Positions 8,806-17,295 of a DNA stretch of 64,000 bases are shown one piece after another. This DNA is from Lactiplantibacillus daowaiensis (lineage in GTDB: Bacteria; Bacillota; Bacilli; Lactobacillales; Lactobacillaceae). The notes below the pieces were generated by a model that did not search any database, was not told where the DNA came from, and saw only the letters and a list, made by a program, of their open reading frames with translations. Every line of letters starts with the position of its first letter. Position 1 is the stretch's first letter. The stretch lies in contig NZ_BJDJ01000014.1 in the NCBI RefSeq assembly GCF_005405085.1, positions 1 to 64,000 of the forward strand, given 5' to 3'. The position numbers and the translations under genes were made by a program.

Positions 8806-9221
8806 TAGAAATCCTCCTCTTCCGCTTGTTCCCGATTAATGATGCTTAGTGCCTTGGTATAGCCATCACTATTCTTCATAATATAAGTGACTAATTCTTC
8901 GACCTGCATATTAGCCATTTGACTAGCAACTTCCAAGCAGATTGGCAATGACATGCCAGCAATCACATCATGAACCTCATGCTGTAACGCTAAAGTTGCT
9001 GCAGCATTGTATGGCGTCCCGGCAAATAAATCCGCAATAACTAAAGTATCATCAGCGTCAAAAGCATCAGTAACCGCTTTCATTTTTGTGACAAGGTCCT
9101 GTAATCCTTCTTTAGGTAAAAAGGCAATTGGATAAAAGTCATCCACTTTGCCAAAAATCATTTCAACGGCACCTTTCATCGCTTCCGCGGTATGACCGTG
9201 ACCAATTAATACAACTTTCAT
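8805..9221 (-). CDS. sorA: PTS sorbose/mannose-family EIIA
   Basis: Cytoplasmic EIIA of 138 residues. The N-terminus MKVVLIGHGHTAEAM aligns with the GTHGxxAE motif, making His8 the likely phosphorylation site; a second His10 is close by. The block DLFAGTPYNAA is also typical. The gene is second in the operon after sorF, as in L. casei. Confidence 0.9.
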   Translation of the reverse strand: MKVVLIGHGHTAEAMKGAVEMIFGKVDDFYPIAFLPKEGLQDLVTKMKAVTDAFDADDTLVIADLFAGTPYNAAATLALQHEVHDVIAGMSLPICLEVASQMANMQVEELVTYIMKNSDGYTKALSIINREQAEEEDF

Positions 9222-9241
9222 AATTTCACCTTCCTAATGGA

Positions 9242-10039
9242 CTAACCTCTTGACTTGCCACCAGCAACGTTAATCGTGACACCAGTAATATAACTAGCAC
9301 GATCAGATAGCAAATAATTAACTAAATCAGCCACTTCACTCAACTTACCAGAACGCCCCATCGGGGTTGTACCAGTACTCTTATAACCTGCCCGTAAAGT
9401 TTCCACACTAATATTTCGCGTATATGCCAAGGCTTCTTCGTAGCTAGGTGTCCGTAATCCGGTCGCTTCCATGATACCGGGCGCAACACCAACGACGCGC
9501 ACATTACTAGTCCCTAATTCTTTAGCCCACGAACGCGTGAATCCGTTGATTGCACCTTTAGTTGCTGAGTAAGCGCTTTGCCCTTGAGAGCCCTCCAATC
9601 CAGCTTCTGAAGACATGTTCACAATCACGCCACCGCGATTCTTAACCAATTCATGGCCAACCGCTTGCGACATGAGGTACATACTCTTCACATTTACAGC
9701 AAACATCTTATTAAATTCAGTTTCGTCTAACTCATATTGACTTGCCGGTTGCTGACTATCAACCAATAAACGCGGCAAATTAATCCCGGCATTGTTTACT
9801 AAGCCGTCGATTTTACCAAATTTGGTTAGAATGGTTTGAATTAACGTTTGAATCTGTTCACGTGACGTGACATCGGTTTGAATAAATGTTAATTTTTCGG
9901 CTTTAAATTCGCCCGCCTTTAAATCAGCATTAATAACTTGTGCACCATTATTAATCAATTCCGTGACAATGGCTGCACCAATTCCCGAAGATCCACCTGT
10001 AACGATATATGTTTTACCAGTCAAATTTAGCCAATCCAT
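9242..10039 (-). CDS. sorF: Sorbitol-6-phosphate 2-dehydrogenase, SDR family
   Basis: Oxidises D-glucitol-6-phosphate to fructose-6-phosphate with NAD+, the second step of L-sorbose-1-phosphate breakdown. The nucleotide site GGSSGIG spans 15-21, NNAG 82-85, and the catalytic set is Ser143/Ser144, Tyr157 and Lys161 (YSATK). The C-terminal SYITGVTINVAGGKSRG ending is close to L. casei SorF. It is the first gene of the operon, with a SorR-type operator immediately upstream of its ribosome site. A close paralogue is gutF at 23428-24231. Confidence 0.88.
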   Translation of the reverse strand: MDWLNLTGKTYIVTGGSSGIGAAIVTELINNGAQVINADLKAGEFKAEKLTFIQTDVTSREQIQTLIQTILTKFGKIDGLVNNAGINLPRLLVDSQQPASQYELDETEFNKMFAVNVKSMYLMSQAVGHELVKNRGGVIVNMSSEAGLEGSQGQSAYSATKGAINGFTRSWAKELGTSNVRVVGVAPGIMEATGLRTPSYEEALAYTRNISVETLRAGYKSTGTTPMGRSGKLSEVADLVNYLLSDRASYITGVTINVAGGKSRG

Positions 10040-10056
10040 TTTGAATTCCTCCAGTT

Positions 10057-10066
10057 CACATTTGTG
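10057..10066. promoter_or_regulatory. Candidate SorR operator, copy 1
   Basis: CACATTTGTG, with CACA/TGTG dyad arms, lies between the sorF promoter and its ribosome site. The same ten-mer recurs at 10144 and 11309, and a perfectly symmetric version CACAATTGTG lies at 11221. Confidence 0.6.
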
Positions 10067-10097
10067 TGATAACTAAATGTTATTTATTTCACTTGCT

Positions 10098-10125
10098 ATA
10101 TTATCACCATGTTGGAGTTTTTCAA
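10098..10125 (-). promoter_or_regulatory. sorFABCD-G promoter
   Basis: On the minus strand TTGAAA (10120-10125), 16 bases and TAATAT (10098-10103). An inverted repeat ATGTTG-N8-CAACAT (10109-10128) overlaps it and may be a second regulatory element. Confidence 0.55.
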
Positions 10126-10143
10126 CATCAGGTAACGGTTTTG

Positions 10144-10153
10144 CACATTTGTG
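10144..10153. promoter_or_regulatory. Candidate SorR operator, copy 2
   Basis: CACATTTGTG, 87 bases from copy 1 in the divergent sorF-sorR region, placed to act on sorR or to form a loop with copy 1. Confidence 0.55.
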
Positions 10154-10221
10154 AAATAATCTGGAATTTTTTAATCAAAAGGATTACAATCAATTTATTA
10201 ATACATTAGAGGTGACTAACC

Positions 10222-11187
10222 ATGTCTAAATTTGACATTGAACGGGTAAATCAACTAATTGAAATATCCAAGCTTTATTACGAAGACGGCTTGAACCAGA
10301 CTGACATTTCAAAGCAGGTTCACATTCATCGAACCGAAATCAGTCGGCTACTCAAAGAAGCTCGCGAGCTCGGTATCGTCAAAATTAATATCGATTCTTC
10401 TTTCGGTGCTAGCGAAAAGCTTTCAGCTGAATTTAAAGCCTTTTTCGGTTTAAAAAAAGCAATCGTTGTGCCGACTACTCCTGGCAGTAGCTATAGCGAC
10501 GACCTGAAGTCAGTTGGTATGTATGCTGGCAACTATTTGCAGCAGCAGCTAACGTCTAATAGTGTTGTCGGGCTTTCTTGGGGTCGCACATTAGCAACCG
10601 TAATCAATTCCGTCGACACAATGAATGGCATCTCAAACGTTACTTCAGTGCCTTTGATTGGTGGGCCAATCGGTAAACTCGATGTTGACTATCAGGCAAA
10701 TAACCTTGTACATATACTGGCAAATCGAATCAAAGAATCCACTTCTTATACCCTCGATTCACCGGTTATGATCAGTAGTCCTGCATTAAGAAAAGAATTG
10801 CTCGACAACCCAAATAACAAAGCGGTCACTGATTTTTGGAAAAAACTAAACGTCGCAATCTTCGGGATCGGTAGTTCTAAGATTACCAACAATCTAGCTT
10901 GGCGAGGGTTTTATAAAGACACTGGCTTCGAAGATATCCTTCAAGGTTCTGCAGTAGGTGATATTCTTTCGCAGCCCTTTACTATCGATGGTCAATTGAT
11001 TAAAGAAGCTAATGGTGGTTTGGTTGGGATGGAGCTCGCTGCGCTTAAAAATGCACCCTTGAGAATCGGGGTCGCCACCGGAGAAAATAAAGCCGAAGCC
11101 ATTTTAGGTGCCCTACGTTCTGAAACATTAAACGTGCTAGTTACCTCCGACAAAACAGCGGTAGCTATCAAGAAATTGCTCAATTAG
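10222..11187 (+). CDS. sorR: SorC-family transcriptional regulator of the sorbose genes
   Basis: DNA-binding sensor of 321 residues. A helix-turn-helix at about 20-48 (DGLNQTDISKQVHIHRTEISRLLKEA) is followed by the SorC/DeoR-type sugar-phosphate domain, with GLSWGRTLATV and a C-terminal LRIGVATGENKAEAILGALR block. It is divergent from sorF and upstream of sorE, as expected for the L. casei arrangement. Four CACAWTTGTG-like sites surround it. The likely inducer is L-sorbose or its 1-phosphate, by analogy with that family. Confidence 0.85.
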   Translation: MSKFDIERVNQLIEISKLYYEDGLNQTDISKQVHIHRTEISRLLKEARELGIVKINIDSSFGASEKLSAEFKAFFGLKKAIVVPTTPGSSYSDDLKSVGMYAGNYLQQQLTSNSVVGLSWGRTLATVINSVDTMNGISNVTSVPLIGGPIGKLDVDYQANNLVHILANRIKESTSYTLDSPVMISSPALRKELLDNPNNKAVTDFWKKLNVAIFGIGSSKITNNLAWRGFYKDTGFEDILQGSAVGDILSQPFTIDGQLIKEANGGLVGMELAALKNAPLRIGVATGENKAEAILGALRSETLNVLVTSDKTAVAIKKLLN

Positions 11188-11220
11188 AATTTAAGTAGTC
11201 AGTATGCGTCAGCCCGTTAT

Positions 11221-11230
11221 CACAATTGTG
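11221..11230. promoter_or_regulatory. Candidate SorR operator, copy 3 (perfect palindrome)
   Basis: CACAATTGTG is fully symmetric, flanked TAT and AGTAA, in the sorR-sorE gap. It is 88 bases from copy 4, almost the same spacing as between copies 1 and 2. Confidence 0.6.
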
Positions 11231-11308
11231 AGTAATGGTTGTTACATATTGACTACTTTTTAAATGCTGGTTATTATTGACCTTGTAAACGAGATTGCAC
11301 AAATTAAA

Positions 11309-11318
11309 CACATTTGTG
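11309..11318. promoter_or_regulatory. Candidate SorR operator, copy 4
   Basis: CACATTTGTG directly abuts the AGGAGG ribosome site of sorE. This mirrors the position of copy 1 just upstream of the sorF ribosome site. Confidence 0.58.
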
Positions 11319-11332
11319 AGGAGGAAATAATA

Positions 11333-12589
11333 ATGAACAGTATTGGTTTAAGAATCCATGGTAAAAAGGATATGCGTGTTGAACAATTTGAATTACCAGA
11401 AATTAACGATGACGAAATTTTAGCAACTGTTGTCAGTGATACAATGTGTATGTCTTCTTGGAAACTCGCACAAGAAGGTGAAGATCACAAAAAGACACCT
11501 GATAATTTGGATAAGAACCCCGCACTAGTTGGGCATGAATTCTCAGGTAAAATTTTAAAAGTCGGAAAAAAATGGGCTGATAAGTACCAAGTTGGCGATG
11601 ATTACGCCATTCAGCCTAACTTAGCCCGCGATGATACACCATTTGTTCCTGGTTATTCGTATCCTTACATCGGTGGTGATGCTACGGCCGTTATTATTCC
11701 AAACGAAGTGATGGCTTTAGATTGCTTAGTGCCTTTCCATGGGCAAGCTTACTATGAAGGCTCACTTTGCGAACCACTTAGTTGTGTCATCGCTGCGTTT
11801 GAAGCTCAATTTCACCTCATCCCACATACCTACAATCACAAAATGGGTATCAAAGCTAATGGGAATGTCTTAATGCTGGGTGGTACTGGGCCAATGGGCT
11901 TACTAGCCATTGATTACGCTTTACACGCTGGCGTTAAACCTAAAAATTTAGTTGTGACCGATATCGATCAAAGTAAGCTAGATCGTGCTAAGCAACTCTA
12001 TCCATCCGATGATGTTAATGTCTCATTCGTAAATGTAAACGGTTTATCGGTTGAAGAACAAAAAGCTAAACTTAAAGCAGTCGTTGGTGGCGACGGATTC
12101 GATGATATTTTCTGCATGATCAGTGTCCCCGCATTAGTCACCATGTCAGGTGAATTGCTCAATCCGGATGGATGCTTAAACCAATTCGCTGGTCCAATGC
12201 ACAAAGATTTTACAGCTCAATTGAATTTCTATGATGTCCACTATAACTTTACTCATGTTGCCGGTACTTCTGGTGGTAACGCTCAAAATGAAGCAACTGC
12301 CGCTCAGTTGATTGCTGAACGTAAGGTCAATGTTGCCAAAGTGATCACACATGTATTAGGCTTAGATGCTGCGGCTGAAACAACTTTGACACAACCAGAA
12401 ATTGGTGGCGGTAAAAAATTAGTTTATTCGCAAAAGAAATTCGATCGAATTGAATTAGCTAAGGTTGATCCTAAATCTGGTTTAGGCCAAGTATTAGCCA
12501 AGCATGACGGCTTATGGTCACCGGAAGCTGAACAATGGATCATGGCTAACATGCCCGACATCACAACGGCAGATACTGCCAACCACTAG
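11333..12589 (+). CDS. sorE: L-sorbose-1-phosphate reductase (MDR-family dehydrogenase)
   Basis: Reduces L-sorbose-1-phosphate to D-glucitol-6-phosphate, feeding SorF. It is a medium-chain dehydrogenase of 418 residues with the VGHEFSG zinc-region block, and a Rossmann segment NVLMLGGTGPMGLLAI near the middle. It lacks the four-cysteine structural zinc cluster, as in SorE-like members. The frame is open from 11264, but AGGAGG sits before the ATG at 11333 and the protein then begins at the usual family position. Assignment rests on the neighbouring sor genes as well as sequence. Confidence 0.85.
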   Translation: MNSIGLRIHGKKDMRVEQFELPEINDDEILATVVSDTMCMSSWKLAQEGEDHKKTPDNLDKNPALVGHEFSGKILKVGKKWADKYQVGDDYAIQPNLARDDTPFVPGYSYPYIGGDATAVIIPNEVMALDCLVPFHGQAYYEGSLCEPLSCVIAAFEAQFHLIPHTYNHKMGIKANGNVLMLGGTGPMGLLAIDYALHAGVKPKNLVVTDIDQSKLDRAKQLYPSDDVNVSFVNVNGLSVEEQKAKLKAVVGGDGFDDIFCMISVPALVTMSGELLNPDGCLNQFAGPMHKDFTAQLNFYDVHYNFTHVAGTSGGNAQNEATAAQLIAERKVNVAKVITHVLGLDAAAETTLTQPEIGGGKKLVYSQKKFDRIELAKVDPKSGLGQVLAKHDGLWSPEAEQWIMANMPDITTADTANH

Positions 12590-12614
12590 TCCTCATTAGT
12601 ACCTATAAATAATC

Positions 12615-12659
12615 AAAAGCGACCTTCAAATGATGAATCGATTTGAAGGCCGCTTTTAT
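12615..12659. terminator. Bidirectional terminator between sorE and the ROK kinase
   Basis: The arms AAAAGCGACCTTCAAAT and ATTTGAAGGCCGCTTTT pair with one mismatch and carry A and T runs on both sides. It serves sorE and the convergent operon that ends at 12659. Confidence 0.88.
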
Positions 12660-13519
12660 TATGAACTAACTTGCTTTGCCAGTAGCAGGGCTCCTTTGAT
12701 GCCCGCATCATCCCCTAACTTAGCATGAACTAAATAATGATCTAGTGAGGGATATTGGACATAGTCACCCATTTGAAATTCAAATGACTTGCGCATTAAC
12801 GGAAATAATCGGGCTTGATTAGCAACTCCGCCACCAAAAATAATGATTTCTGGCGAATAAAGTAACGTATAATTAACCGCTGCCTGCGCTAAATAATAAG
12901 CTTCAATACCCCAAGCACGATCAGTTGTTTCAAGTTTCTCAGCCGGTTTGCCGCTACGTTTTAAAATTGCCGGACCCGATGCCATCCCTTCTAAACAGCC
13001 TTTATGATATGGACAGACCCCCGAAACCGTGTTACCATGCGCTGATTTAACATAGATATGACCAATCTCTGGATGACCAACACCAGCATAAAAGTCATCG
13101 TTATTAATGATTGTGCCACCGATACCGGTGCCAACCGTTAAATAAACCATATGCTGCTTATCCTTTGCATGACCTAAGTGATATTCACCATATGCAGCTA
13201 CATTAACATCAGTTGTCCAAAATACGGGACCATCAAAAAATTGTTTAATTCGAGCCAAGAAATTATAATTCTCCCACCCTGTTTTCGGAGTTTGCTTAAT
13301 GAACCCATAATCTGCGTAATCAGGATTAATGCCAATTGGACCAAAAGAACCAATACCAATCGATGCTACCTTAAAGTCACTAAAAAATGTCTCAACTTGG
13401 CTCATCGTTTGTTCAGGATCAACCATCGTTGGAATCCTAATTTGACCGACGATTTCAAGATTATCGTCACTTACAGCACAAACGAATTTTGTGCCACCTG
13501 CTTCAATTGCACCATACAT
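12659..13519 (-). CDS. ROK-family sugar kinase, fructokinase-like
   Basis: Cytoplasmic ATP-dependent hexose kinase. The phosphate-1 motif EAGGTKFVCAV is at the very N-terminus, VGTGIGG is the second nucleotide block, and the zinc motif (GHPEIGH followed by CPYHKGCLEG) is typical of ROK fructokinases. TGGAGG precedes the ATG at 13519, giving 286 residues; the open frame to 13567 has no ribosome site. It is the last gene after two aldolases and a fructose-type PTS. A kinase acting after a PTS suggests phosphorylation of a released or bis-phosphorylated product, which is inference. Confidence 0.82.
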   Translation of the reverse strand: MYGAIEAGGTKFVCAVSDDNLEIVGQIRIPTMVDPEQTMSQVETFFSDFKVASIGIGSFGPIGINPDYADYGFIKQTPKTGWENYNFLARIKQFFDGPVFWTTDVNVAAYGEYHLGHAKDKQHMVYLTVGTGIGGTIINNDDFYAGVGHPEIGHIYVKSAHGNTVSGVCPYHKGCLEGMASGPAILKRSGKPAEKLETTDRAWGIEAYYLAQAAVNYTLLYSPEIIIFGGGVANQARLFPLMRKSFEFQMGDYVQYPSLDHYLVHAKLGDDAGIKGALLLAKQVSS

Positions 13520-13586
13520 ACTTATCCCTCCAAATAAAATTATGGTAACAACAAACGTTGTCACCATAACTTTTGCTTATCTAAGT

Positions 13587-14480
13587 TTAAAGAAATTCAT
13601 TCCGCCATGGTGCCATACCATCATATAATGAGGCTTTACCAATCGCACCAAACAAGTCGTTTTTATGATGAACAACTTTTTTAGCTTCTTCAATACATAC
13701 TGGGAATAAGTTATTAGGATCCCAGCCTTCGTCATTAGCTAAAACTTCACGTGCTTTGACAAAGAAGGCATATTTGTAATCTGAAGAAATATTTACCTTT
13801 GAAATCCCAGTCTTAACCGCTTCTGAAATCTGATCATCAGGGTTAGACGACCCACCATGCAAGACTAATGGCTTATCAACAACCGCCATGATGTCTTTTA
13901 AGATATCAATTCGAATCTTAGGCGTCACGTCTGATGGGTAAATGCCATGTGCCGTCCCAATCCCAATTGCTAATGTATCAACACCGGTTTCTTCAACAAA
14001 CTTCTTCGCATCTTCAGGTTGCGTATAAATTCCATTTTGTAAATGTTCTTTGATATGATTACCAGTTTGACCAATCGTACCTAATTCACCTTCAACGGTC
14101 ACACCCAGTAAGTGACACATATCAACAGTCTGCTTAGTGATGGCAACATTGTCTTCCCAAGAAGCCAAGGAGCCATCAATCATAACTGAACTGAACCCAT
14201 TGTGAATTGCCCGAGCAACATTATCAATCGTGTCACCATGATCAAGATGTAAGACAAATGGTACTTTACTGTTTTTAATCCGTTGCAAGACATACGCAAA
14301 GAAATCATCCTTAGCGTAAGCCATTTCAGTTGGATGGACCGCAATAATACCAGGTGCATTATCAGCTTCACACTGTTCAACTGCTGATTTCAGCAATTCA
14401 GCGTTCGATACATTATAGGCTCCAACAGCAAAATGATTCTTCTTAGCAACTGCCAACATTTGATTCATATTTAATAACAT
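13587..14480 (-). CDS. Class II ketose-bisphosphate aldolase, copy A of a tandem pair
   Basis: Zinc aldolase of 297 residues. HLDHG at 78-82 gives the catalytic Asp80 and zinc His81; VEGELG, GTAHG and LHGGS supply the remaining ligands. It lacks the C-terminal DQQPDET tail of the SorG-type proteins but shares the NPDD segment after LHGGS. It lies directly downstream of another, clearly different class II aldolase. Its position after a fructose-family PTS suggests a ketose phosphate substrate. Confidence 0.88.
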   Translation of the reverse strand: MLLNMNQMLAVAKKNHFAVGAYNVSNAELLKSAVEQCEADNAPGIIAVHPTEMAYAKDDFFAYVLQRIKNSKVPFVLHLDHGDTIDNVARAIHNGFSSVMIDGSLASWEDNVAITKQTVDMCHLLGVTVEGELGTIGQTGNHIKEHLQNGIYTQPEDAKKFVEETGVDTLAIGIGTAHGIYPSDVTPKIRIDILKDIMAVVDKPLVLHGGSSNPDDQISEAVKTGISKVNISSDYKYAFFVKAREVLANDEGWDPNNLFPVCIEEAKKVVHHKNDLFGAIGKASLYDGMAPWRNEFL

Positions 14481-14501
14481 AATTAATCGCTCCTTGTATT
14501 T

Positions 14502-15365
14502 TTAATGAGTTGTATTCGCTTGATTGACTGAACCAGAAATCTCAATATAGGACTGCACCATCTCCTTAGCTGCTTGCATTGTACCTGTCATTAAATCAAC
14601 ATATTCAAGATTCCTAGTAGCTTCTTGTTGTTCAAAGACCGAATCGGCTTGTGCTTTCATCACATCAGAACCCACATTGACTTTATTAATACCGCATTGA
14701 ATCGCACGTTTGATATTGGCTTCACCGCAGCCTGAACCGCCGTGTAAGACTAACGGACTGTTAGTTGCTTTTTTAATATCTTCAATAATGCTAAAATCAA
14801 ACTTCGGTACAAACCCCGGCGGCATAATGCCATGACTAGAACCAAACGAGATTGCTAAAGCGGTTACATTAGTGTCATTAATAAATTTGATTGCCTCTTC
14901 AGGATTAGTGTACATATCAGCTTGCGTCCACTGATCTCCAGCTACGGCACCCATATTACCCATTTCAGCTTCAACACTGACACCTTGTGCGCGCGCTAGT
15001 TTGACAACTTCTTCAGTGATCCGAATATTTTCATCATAGCCATGCGCTGACGCATCCATCATGACGCTAGAAAAGCCTGCTTTAATACTAGCTAACACAT
15101 AATCTTTATCTTTCCCATGATCTAAGTTAATTGCCACATCCACTTGAGCCGCTTTGGCCATTTGAATAATCCCTGGCAACACATATTCTCTTGGCAGATG
15201 TTTCTGTAAGTGTTCCATAAGCAAATCTATAATAACCGGGGCCTGCAATGCTTCAGCAGCTGAGATTGTGGCATAGGCGCTTTCAAGATTGAAACAATTA
15301 ATGGCCATTACCGCGTAATTATTGCGATTGGCTTTAGCCAACATTTTTTCCATTGAAACGTACAT
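14502..15365 (-). CDS. Class II ketose-bisphosphate aldolase, copy B of a tandem pair
   Basis: A 287-residue class II aldolase more distant from the other three in the window. It keeps NLDHG, VEAEMG, GSSHG and LHGGSG, so the zinc ligands are intact, but the N-terminal block reads INCFN instead of the usual AFN/AYN. That points to a different phosphate-pocket geometry and possibly another substrate or a hetero-oligomer with copy A. It is separated by 21 bases from copy A and 19 bases from EIIC, clearly one transcript. Confidence 0.86.
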   Translation of the reverse strand: MYVSMEKMLAKANRNNYAVMAINCFNLESAYATISAAEALQAPVIIDLLMEHLQKHLPREYVLPGIIQMAKAAQVDVAINLDHGKDKDYVLASIKAGFSSVMMDASAHGYDENIRITEEVVKLARAQGVSVEAEMGNMGAVAGDQWTQADMYTNPEEAIKFINDTNVTALAISFGSSHGIMPPGFVPKFDFSIIEDIKKATNSPLVLHGGSGCGEANIKRAIQCGINKVNVGSDVMKAQADSVFEQQEATRNLEYVDLMTGTMQAAKEMVQSYIEISGSVNQANTTH

Positions 15366-15384
15366 TTAGAACCTCTCCTCTCAG

Positions 15385-16482
15385 CTAGCTAATTTGAATA
15401 TCATCTAAATTAATATCTTCTTCAGGTTCACCAGTCTCGAGTTTCTCATCGGTCTTACTTGGTACTTTCTTCCAGGCAAACAAGATCAGACCCGTCACAA
15501 CTGAACCAATGACTAATGCGACTAAGAATAACAACGGCTTATTCATCGCTGGTACGATGAACAGCCCACCAGACGGTACTGGGCTTTCGACACCCCAAGT
15601 CATTGATAGACCACCACCAACCGCGGCACCAATTGAGCAAGCCACGACCATCCGAATCAAATCAACTGCAGCTAACGGAATAACGCCTTCGGTAATCATG
15701 ACGATTCCCATTGGAAAGGCAACTTTGATATTGTCTTCTTCTTCTTGTGTGTAAATCTTATGTTTAAACAACTTGGATAATACCCAAGAGAGTGTGACAC
15801 CAAATGGTGGTACCATTGATGCTAAAATCTTAACTGCTTCAGGTTGTTTAACCCCTTCTAGTAGCAACCCATCTGCAAATAACGAAGCAACTTTATTGAC
15901 CGGTCCACCGAAGTCAAATGCTGCCATACCACCCAGAATTGCGCCAAAAGCAAAGCGCGCTGATCCCTGCATACTATTTAAGAAAGAAGTCAACGCATTA
16001 GTTGCCCAAACAATTGGCTGACCAACAACGAAGAACATGAGTATGCCCATAATTAATGATGACAATAATGGAATAATCATCATGGGAACGAGCCCTTCTG
16101 CCCATTTCGGTACTTTGATATATTTGACTAGAAACGCGACTAACCAACCGGTTAAGAAGCCACCCAGCATACCACCTAAGAAACCGGCACCGATGTTATA
16201 AGAAATAATCCCACTTAATAGCCCCGGTGCAATCCCTGGACGATCAGCAATCGAATAGGCAATCGCGGCTGAAATAACCGGTGCTAATAATCCCATGCCC
16301 CAAACACCAAGTGTCGTTAACGCTGACGGAATTGAATAGCCATTTTTGAAGTTTGTGATTTGAGAGCCACCTGTTAGGTTACCAATCGCGATTAGTAGCC
16401 CGGCAGCAACAACTAGCGGTAACATGTATGAAATTGCTGTCATTGCATGTTTTTTTAGCTGCATTTTCTTTAACATATCCAT
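15385..16482 (-). CDS. PTS fructose-family EIIC
   Basis: Membrane permease domain of 365 residues as a separate protein. It shows the fructose-family blocks SYMLPLVVAAGLLIAIG, SIADRPGIAPGLL and FDFGGPVNK. The C-terminal tail is acidic. Together with the separate EIIA and EIIB genes just upstream it makes a complete split EII complex. Confidence 0.9.
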   Translation of the reverse strand: MDMLKKMQLKKHAMTAISYMLPLVVAAGLLIAIGNLTGGSQITNFKNGYSIPSALTTLGVWGMGLLAPVISAAIAYSIADRPGIAPGLLSGIISYNIGAGFLGGMLGGFLTGWLVAFLVKYIKVPKWAEGLVPMMIIPLLSSLIMGILMFFVVGQPIVWATNALTSFLNSMQGSARFAFGAILGGMAAFDFGGPVNKVASLFADGLLLEGVKQPEAVKILASMVPPFGVTLSWVLSKLFKHKIYTQEEEDNIKVAFPMGIVMITEGVIPLAAVDLIRMVVACSIGAAVGGGLSMTWGVESPVPSGGLFIVPAMNKPLLFLVALVIGSVVTGLILFAWKKVPSKTDEKLETGEPEEDINLDDIQIS

Positions 16483-16492
16483 TCACCCCATA

Positions 16493-16807
16493 TTAAGATG
16501 CTTGTAATTTATCGACCACCGCTTGTAATAACTTAGTAGGTGCTTTTATAGCTGTGTTAGTTGGGACTTCGACAACCTTTTTACCAGCAAATCGTTCCCG
16601 ACCGCCAATCTTAATATCAACAACTAACAAAACGAAGTCAGCTGCTTCAATTTGGGCCGGTGTTAATTCATTTTCCGTACCAATAGTACCTTGTGTTTCC
16701 ATATGAATTTCGTAACCTAATGATTGTGCAGCTTTCATAACCTTTTCTCGTGCAATGTAAGTATGGGCAATCCCAGAAGTACATGCTGCGACACCAACAA
16801 TTTTCAT
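16493..16807 (-). CDS. PTS fructose-family EIIB
   Basis: Cytoplasmic phosphotransfer protein of 104 residues. Cys9 in VAACTSGIAHTY is the phosphorylation site, and ETQGTIGTEN matches the family. A GAGGAGGGG ribosome site supports the start. Confidence 0.92.
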   Translation of the reverse strand: MKIVGVAACTSGIAHTYIAREKVMKAAQSLGYEIHMETQGTIGTENELTPAQIEAADFVLLVVDIKIGGRERFAGKKVVEVPTNTAIKAPTKLLQAVVDKLQAS

Positions 16808-16809
16808 CT

Positions 16810-17295
16810 TTACCCCTCCTCTGGTTCTTTAGCTAACAAATCCATTAACTCAGCTTTGGTTTCAATATGATGCAAACGTTCAATAAAACTATCATCGGCT
16901 AATAAAATCGCAACCTTTTGCAAAAGTTTGATATGCAACGTATTCGCATCTGTATCTTTTACTGCAAATAGAATAACCACGGTCACCGGTTCATCATCTA
17001 GCGCTTCCCAGCCAATCGCATGTTGACTAATGCCAATCGCTAAGGTCGTGTTTTTAACTGCTTTTGACTTGCCATGTGGAATGGCAACGCCTTGACCTAA
17101 ACCAGTCATACCTTCAGTTTCACGATACATCACATCATCAATAAATCCTTGGCGATCTATGACATCACCATGCGCAACTAGTAAATCAGTCAATTCTTCA
17201 ATTGCTGCCACCTTAGTCGTTGCTTGCAGGTCAATTGAAATTAGTTCGGGTGTAATAACCTTCGAAATTTCAAAGCTATTCATATCAATTGCCAT
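16810..17295 (-). CDS. PTS fructose-family EIIA
   Basis: Cytoplasmic EIIA-2 domain protein of 161 residues with phospho-His74 in VAIPHGKSK. The start at 17295 overlaps the end of the regulator gene by 11 bases; a second in-frame ATG at 17283 is possible. Translational coupling to the regulator is likely. Confidence 0.9.
   Translation of the reverse strand: MAIDMNSFEISKVITPELISIDLQATTKVAAIEELTDLLVAHGDVIDRQGFIDDVMYRETEGMTGLGQGVAIPHGKSKAVKNTTLAIGISQHAIGWEALDDEPVTVVILFAVKDTDANTLHIKLLQKVAILLADDSFIERLHHIETKAELMDLLAKEPEEG

Noticed and set aside
11264..11332. Upstream start for sorE
   Set aside because: No ribosome site, and the extra residues precede a consensus AGGAGG with ATG at 11333.
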